The translations under genes were made by a program, and so were the position numbers. Shown piece after piece: positions 62,372-64,000 of a stretch of 64,000 bases of DNA. Below the pieces are notes generated by a model. That model had not been told where the DNA came from and made no database searches. It saw nothing but the letters and a program-made list of their open reading frames with translations. The stretch is from Diplonema japonicum. Lineage: Eukaryota > Euglenozoa > Diplonemea > Diplonemida > Diplonemidae. The stretch lies in contig OZ025712.1 of NCBI GenBank assembly GCA_964019335.1, positions 186,001 through 250,000 of the forward strand, given 5' to 3'. How positions within the stretch are numbered: the first letter of the stretch is position 1; each line of letters starts with the position of its first letter.

Positions 62372-62458
62372 CCCCATACCGGAACCCTGCAAACCACCAT
62401 CACTGTTAGGATCACCGCCAAATATGTTGCACCAACCACGATACCCAGTGATTCGGGG
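61486..62458 (-). CDS. ALG7: ALG7/DPAGT1 GlcNAc-1-phosphate transferase (5' part missing)
   Basis: Exons 62458-62380 and 62328-61486 are visible. The enzyme moves GlcNAc-1-P from UDP-GlcNAc to dolichyl phosphate in the ER membrane, the first step of N-glycan assembly. Family blocks: PESLGIVVGATYLAV, LGFVDDVLDVRWRHK, LDLGILYVVAMSLICVFCTN, INILAGVNGLEVGQ, FVGDSFTYFSG, and the end PCPRHRVPKWDPKT. Many membrane helices. The 51-nt poly-A intron interrupts after CRVP. An acceptor (CTAATTTCCCCCAG) precedes the first visible codon, so a first exon of about 60 residues should lie upstream, but a retroelement occupies that position. Confidence 0.93.
62329..62379 (-). other. poly-A intron (51 nt)
   Basis: Donor GTATGGGG, 38 A, acceptor CTCAG. 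Phase 0, length divisible by three, no stop; retention would insert about 12 lysines in a membrane-helix region. Confidence 0.87.
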
Positions 62459-62532
62459 CTGGGGGAAATTAGAAAAAACTCAAGTACAGGACAAGCCCCC
62501 CGCTAGAGGGCCGCCCTATGGGAGGGGGGGGT

Positions 62533-64000
62533 CTATCTGTTAATACTCCCCTTCTGGAGCATTGCTTTCATTCCGATTGAGGCCGTGAGCGTCTTGCGGA
62601 GTCGTGTGATGCGGTCCCGCTTGTAGTCGGCTTTCAATTCCATTAGCTTGTCGTGCGTGGAGCGGGTGGCGAAAATAGGCCTCCTGGAGAAACCAATAGC
62701 TGCCTTTCCTCCAATGGCGATGAGGGACTTCACTCTTTTTCTCTCGTCCGCTGGGAAGGGGCGTCGCTTCTTCCGTGCCCTGCATGCTGTGTTTATCTTT
62801 ACGATGAGAGCTTTGATTCTGCGCGCCCTATCTTCCAGCAGGCCTCCCAAAGACTTTCCGGTCGTCCATTCGAAGTCAATGGCCAGTTCCACCGCCGACA
62901 CCTCCGAGGTGGTGTCCTTCTCCACCCAGCGCAGTTGTGACAACCATTGTAGCAGCGGGTTCAGGTACTGGGACAGGACCCCGCTCACTCCTTCGAGCTC
63001 GCCAGCTATCGGAACGGGGCATTTCTTACCTACCACATTTCCTAATCCACGGTAGCGGCTGTGTGTTGACATCCTCCTTCTGTATGAGCTCTACGTCTCG
63101 TTTCTCAACCACCACGGCTAAGTATCGTTGCAGCTTCTCTAGGTACGCAAAGTCATGTCCTCTCGGCAGAATCGCGTGCAATTCCAGACACAGGGGCCAT
63201 CCTGTCCTGTTGCGCAGTGGTTCCAAGCCGTCCTGTGCTAGCTCTTCCTGTGCGCAGGCGCACTCGTAGAGTTGGTGGCGGAGTAGGGTTACCGTGTCCG
63301 GGTACGGTGATTCACACAGGTCGCACCTGAACCCTTGTGTGCGTGATACTGTCGTTGTTGGGACTTGGCTTACGCTCTCTTCGACTTCTTCGGTGCCGTC
63401 ACCTTCTGGTGCCAGGGGGACGCTTCTTTGATTCGTTCCTGCATGCGGGCTAAGGTAGGGGACCCCTCCGGTGATAACCCGTCTCAGGCAGTAGGACATG
63501 AGCGGGTCTTTGGCTGTTTTCCATAGTTGGTTGGTTTTGGGATCCGCTCCCGCCTCCATCCCTCTCACTGTGTTCCTCTCGTTCGCCAGCGACCTGCTCC
63601 GGGCTTTCCTCACCGCGTCCCTAAAGACGTGTCCGCGTTCGGCCCAGGGTTTGTTCCCACAGTCTAGCAATTGCGCCCAGCTCCATCCTATATAGGGGAG
63701 CCACCGACAGACCAGGTTGCCTACTGGTCCCATCGGGGTGGACCCCGTGCCGTACCCCGCAGCGATCCGCATGCATCTCTGTCGTAGTCGTTCGTCGTCG
63801 AGCGCTCCGGACACCACCTTCAGGGAGTGGTATATCACATAGGAGAGGGGATCGTTAGTGTGCCCCTTCAAGAGGACTGTGTTCACTGCGATAGGAGAGC
63901 GTCCACGGTGGTGAGGGCCCCATAGGTTGCATGTTACCCTTGTCGACAATTTCTTGAGCGTCTCGTCACATGGGGGGGAGAACGGTCCGCTGTAGAGGCA
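62533..64000 (-). mobile_element. non-LTR retrotransposon, 3' part of polyprotein
   Basis: Two overlapping minus-strand frames, 64000-63026 and 63072-62533, form the end of a LINE-type polyprotein. The first has the post-RT segment CNLWGPHHRGRSPIAVNTVLL with GHTNDPLS, and a C-x2-C-x12-H-x4-C finger (CDLCESPYP...HQLYEC, near 63310) typical of LINE C-termini. The second is a basic C-terminal domain of 179 residues. The shift at about 63030-63070 is either a real -1 event or decay. The reverse transcriptase core lies beyond the window. No A tail is seen at the 3' end next to ALG7. Confidence 0.8.

Overview
The window is nuclear DNA of a eukaryote, most likely a free-living or parasitic protist. 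It holds spliceosomal-type GT-AG introns and eukaryote-only proteins (RBM22-type splicing factor, RME-8/DNAJC13, ALG7/DPAGT1, DENN protein, SAM/C2 proteins, voltage-gated K+ channel, PPR and OPR/FASTK-like proteins). Intergenic DNA is full of long A, T, G and C homopolymers, while coding DNA is of balanced composition. All 24 protein genes I accept lie on the minus strand, from 2.1 kb to 62.5 kb. Such a long one-strand array resembles the directional gene clusters of Euglenozoa and is also seen in dinoflagellate relatives. I saw no spliced-leader gene, tRNA or rRNA, so I do not assign a lineage.

Layout: 0-2 kb holds a 200-N gap and a dispersed SINE-like repeat. 2-8.3 kb holds cyclin-fold, LRR, SnoaL-like and beta-helix proteins, a broken non-LTR retroelement with an NPGP motif, and a long inverted repeat. 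8.3-14 kb is gene-poor homopolymer DNA with one small gene. 14-31 kb is gene-dense: two unknown proteins, a membrane cyclophilin-like protein, an RBM22 relative without RRM, a TPM-domain protein, a small membrane protein, PPR and OPR-like organelle RNA factors, an ERI1-like protein, a sirtuin-like protein and a DENN protein. 32-42 kb holds a MATE transporter, a PH-like protein, two tandem C2 proteins (one with SAM), a 2H phosphoesterase-like protein and a MITE. 42.7-50.4 kb is one seven-exon RME-8 gene. 50.6-57.9 kb has two small genes, a piggyBac-like element with TTAA ends and a MITE. 58-62.5 kb holds a Kv channel, a type I membrane protein and ALG7. 62.5-64 kb is the 3' end of a non-LTR retrotransposon.

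I could place 15 introns by reading frame and homology. They are 32-70 nt long, 12 of 15 start GTATG, and several consist almost wholly of one poly-A or poly-T run. In seven of eight intron-bearing genes the introns sit at the 3' end. Three of the poly-A introns are multiples of three with no stop, so they hide inside open frames as poly-lysine.

The genes do not form one pathway. Themes are endomembrane traffic and glycosylation (RME-8, DENN, ALG7, C2 proteins), RNA processing (RBM22-like, PPR, OPR-like, ERI1-like) and membrane transport (MATE, Kv). The least explained sequence is a run of seven perfect short hairpins at 22.34-22.54 kb that overlaps a decayed PHD-like zinc finger.
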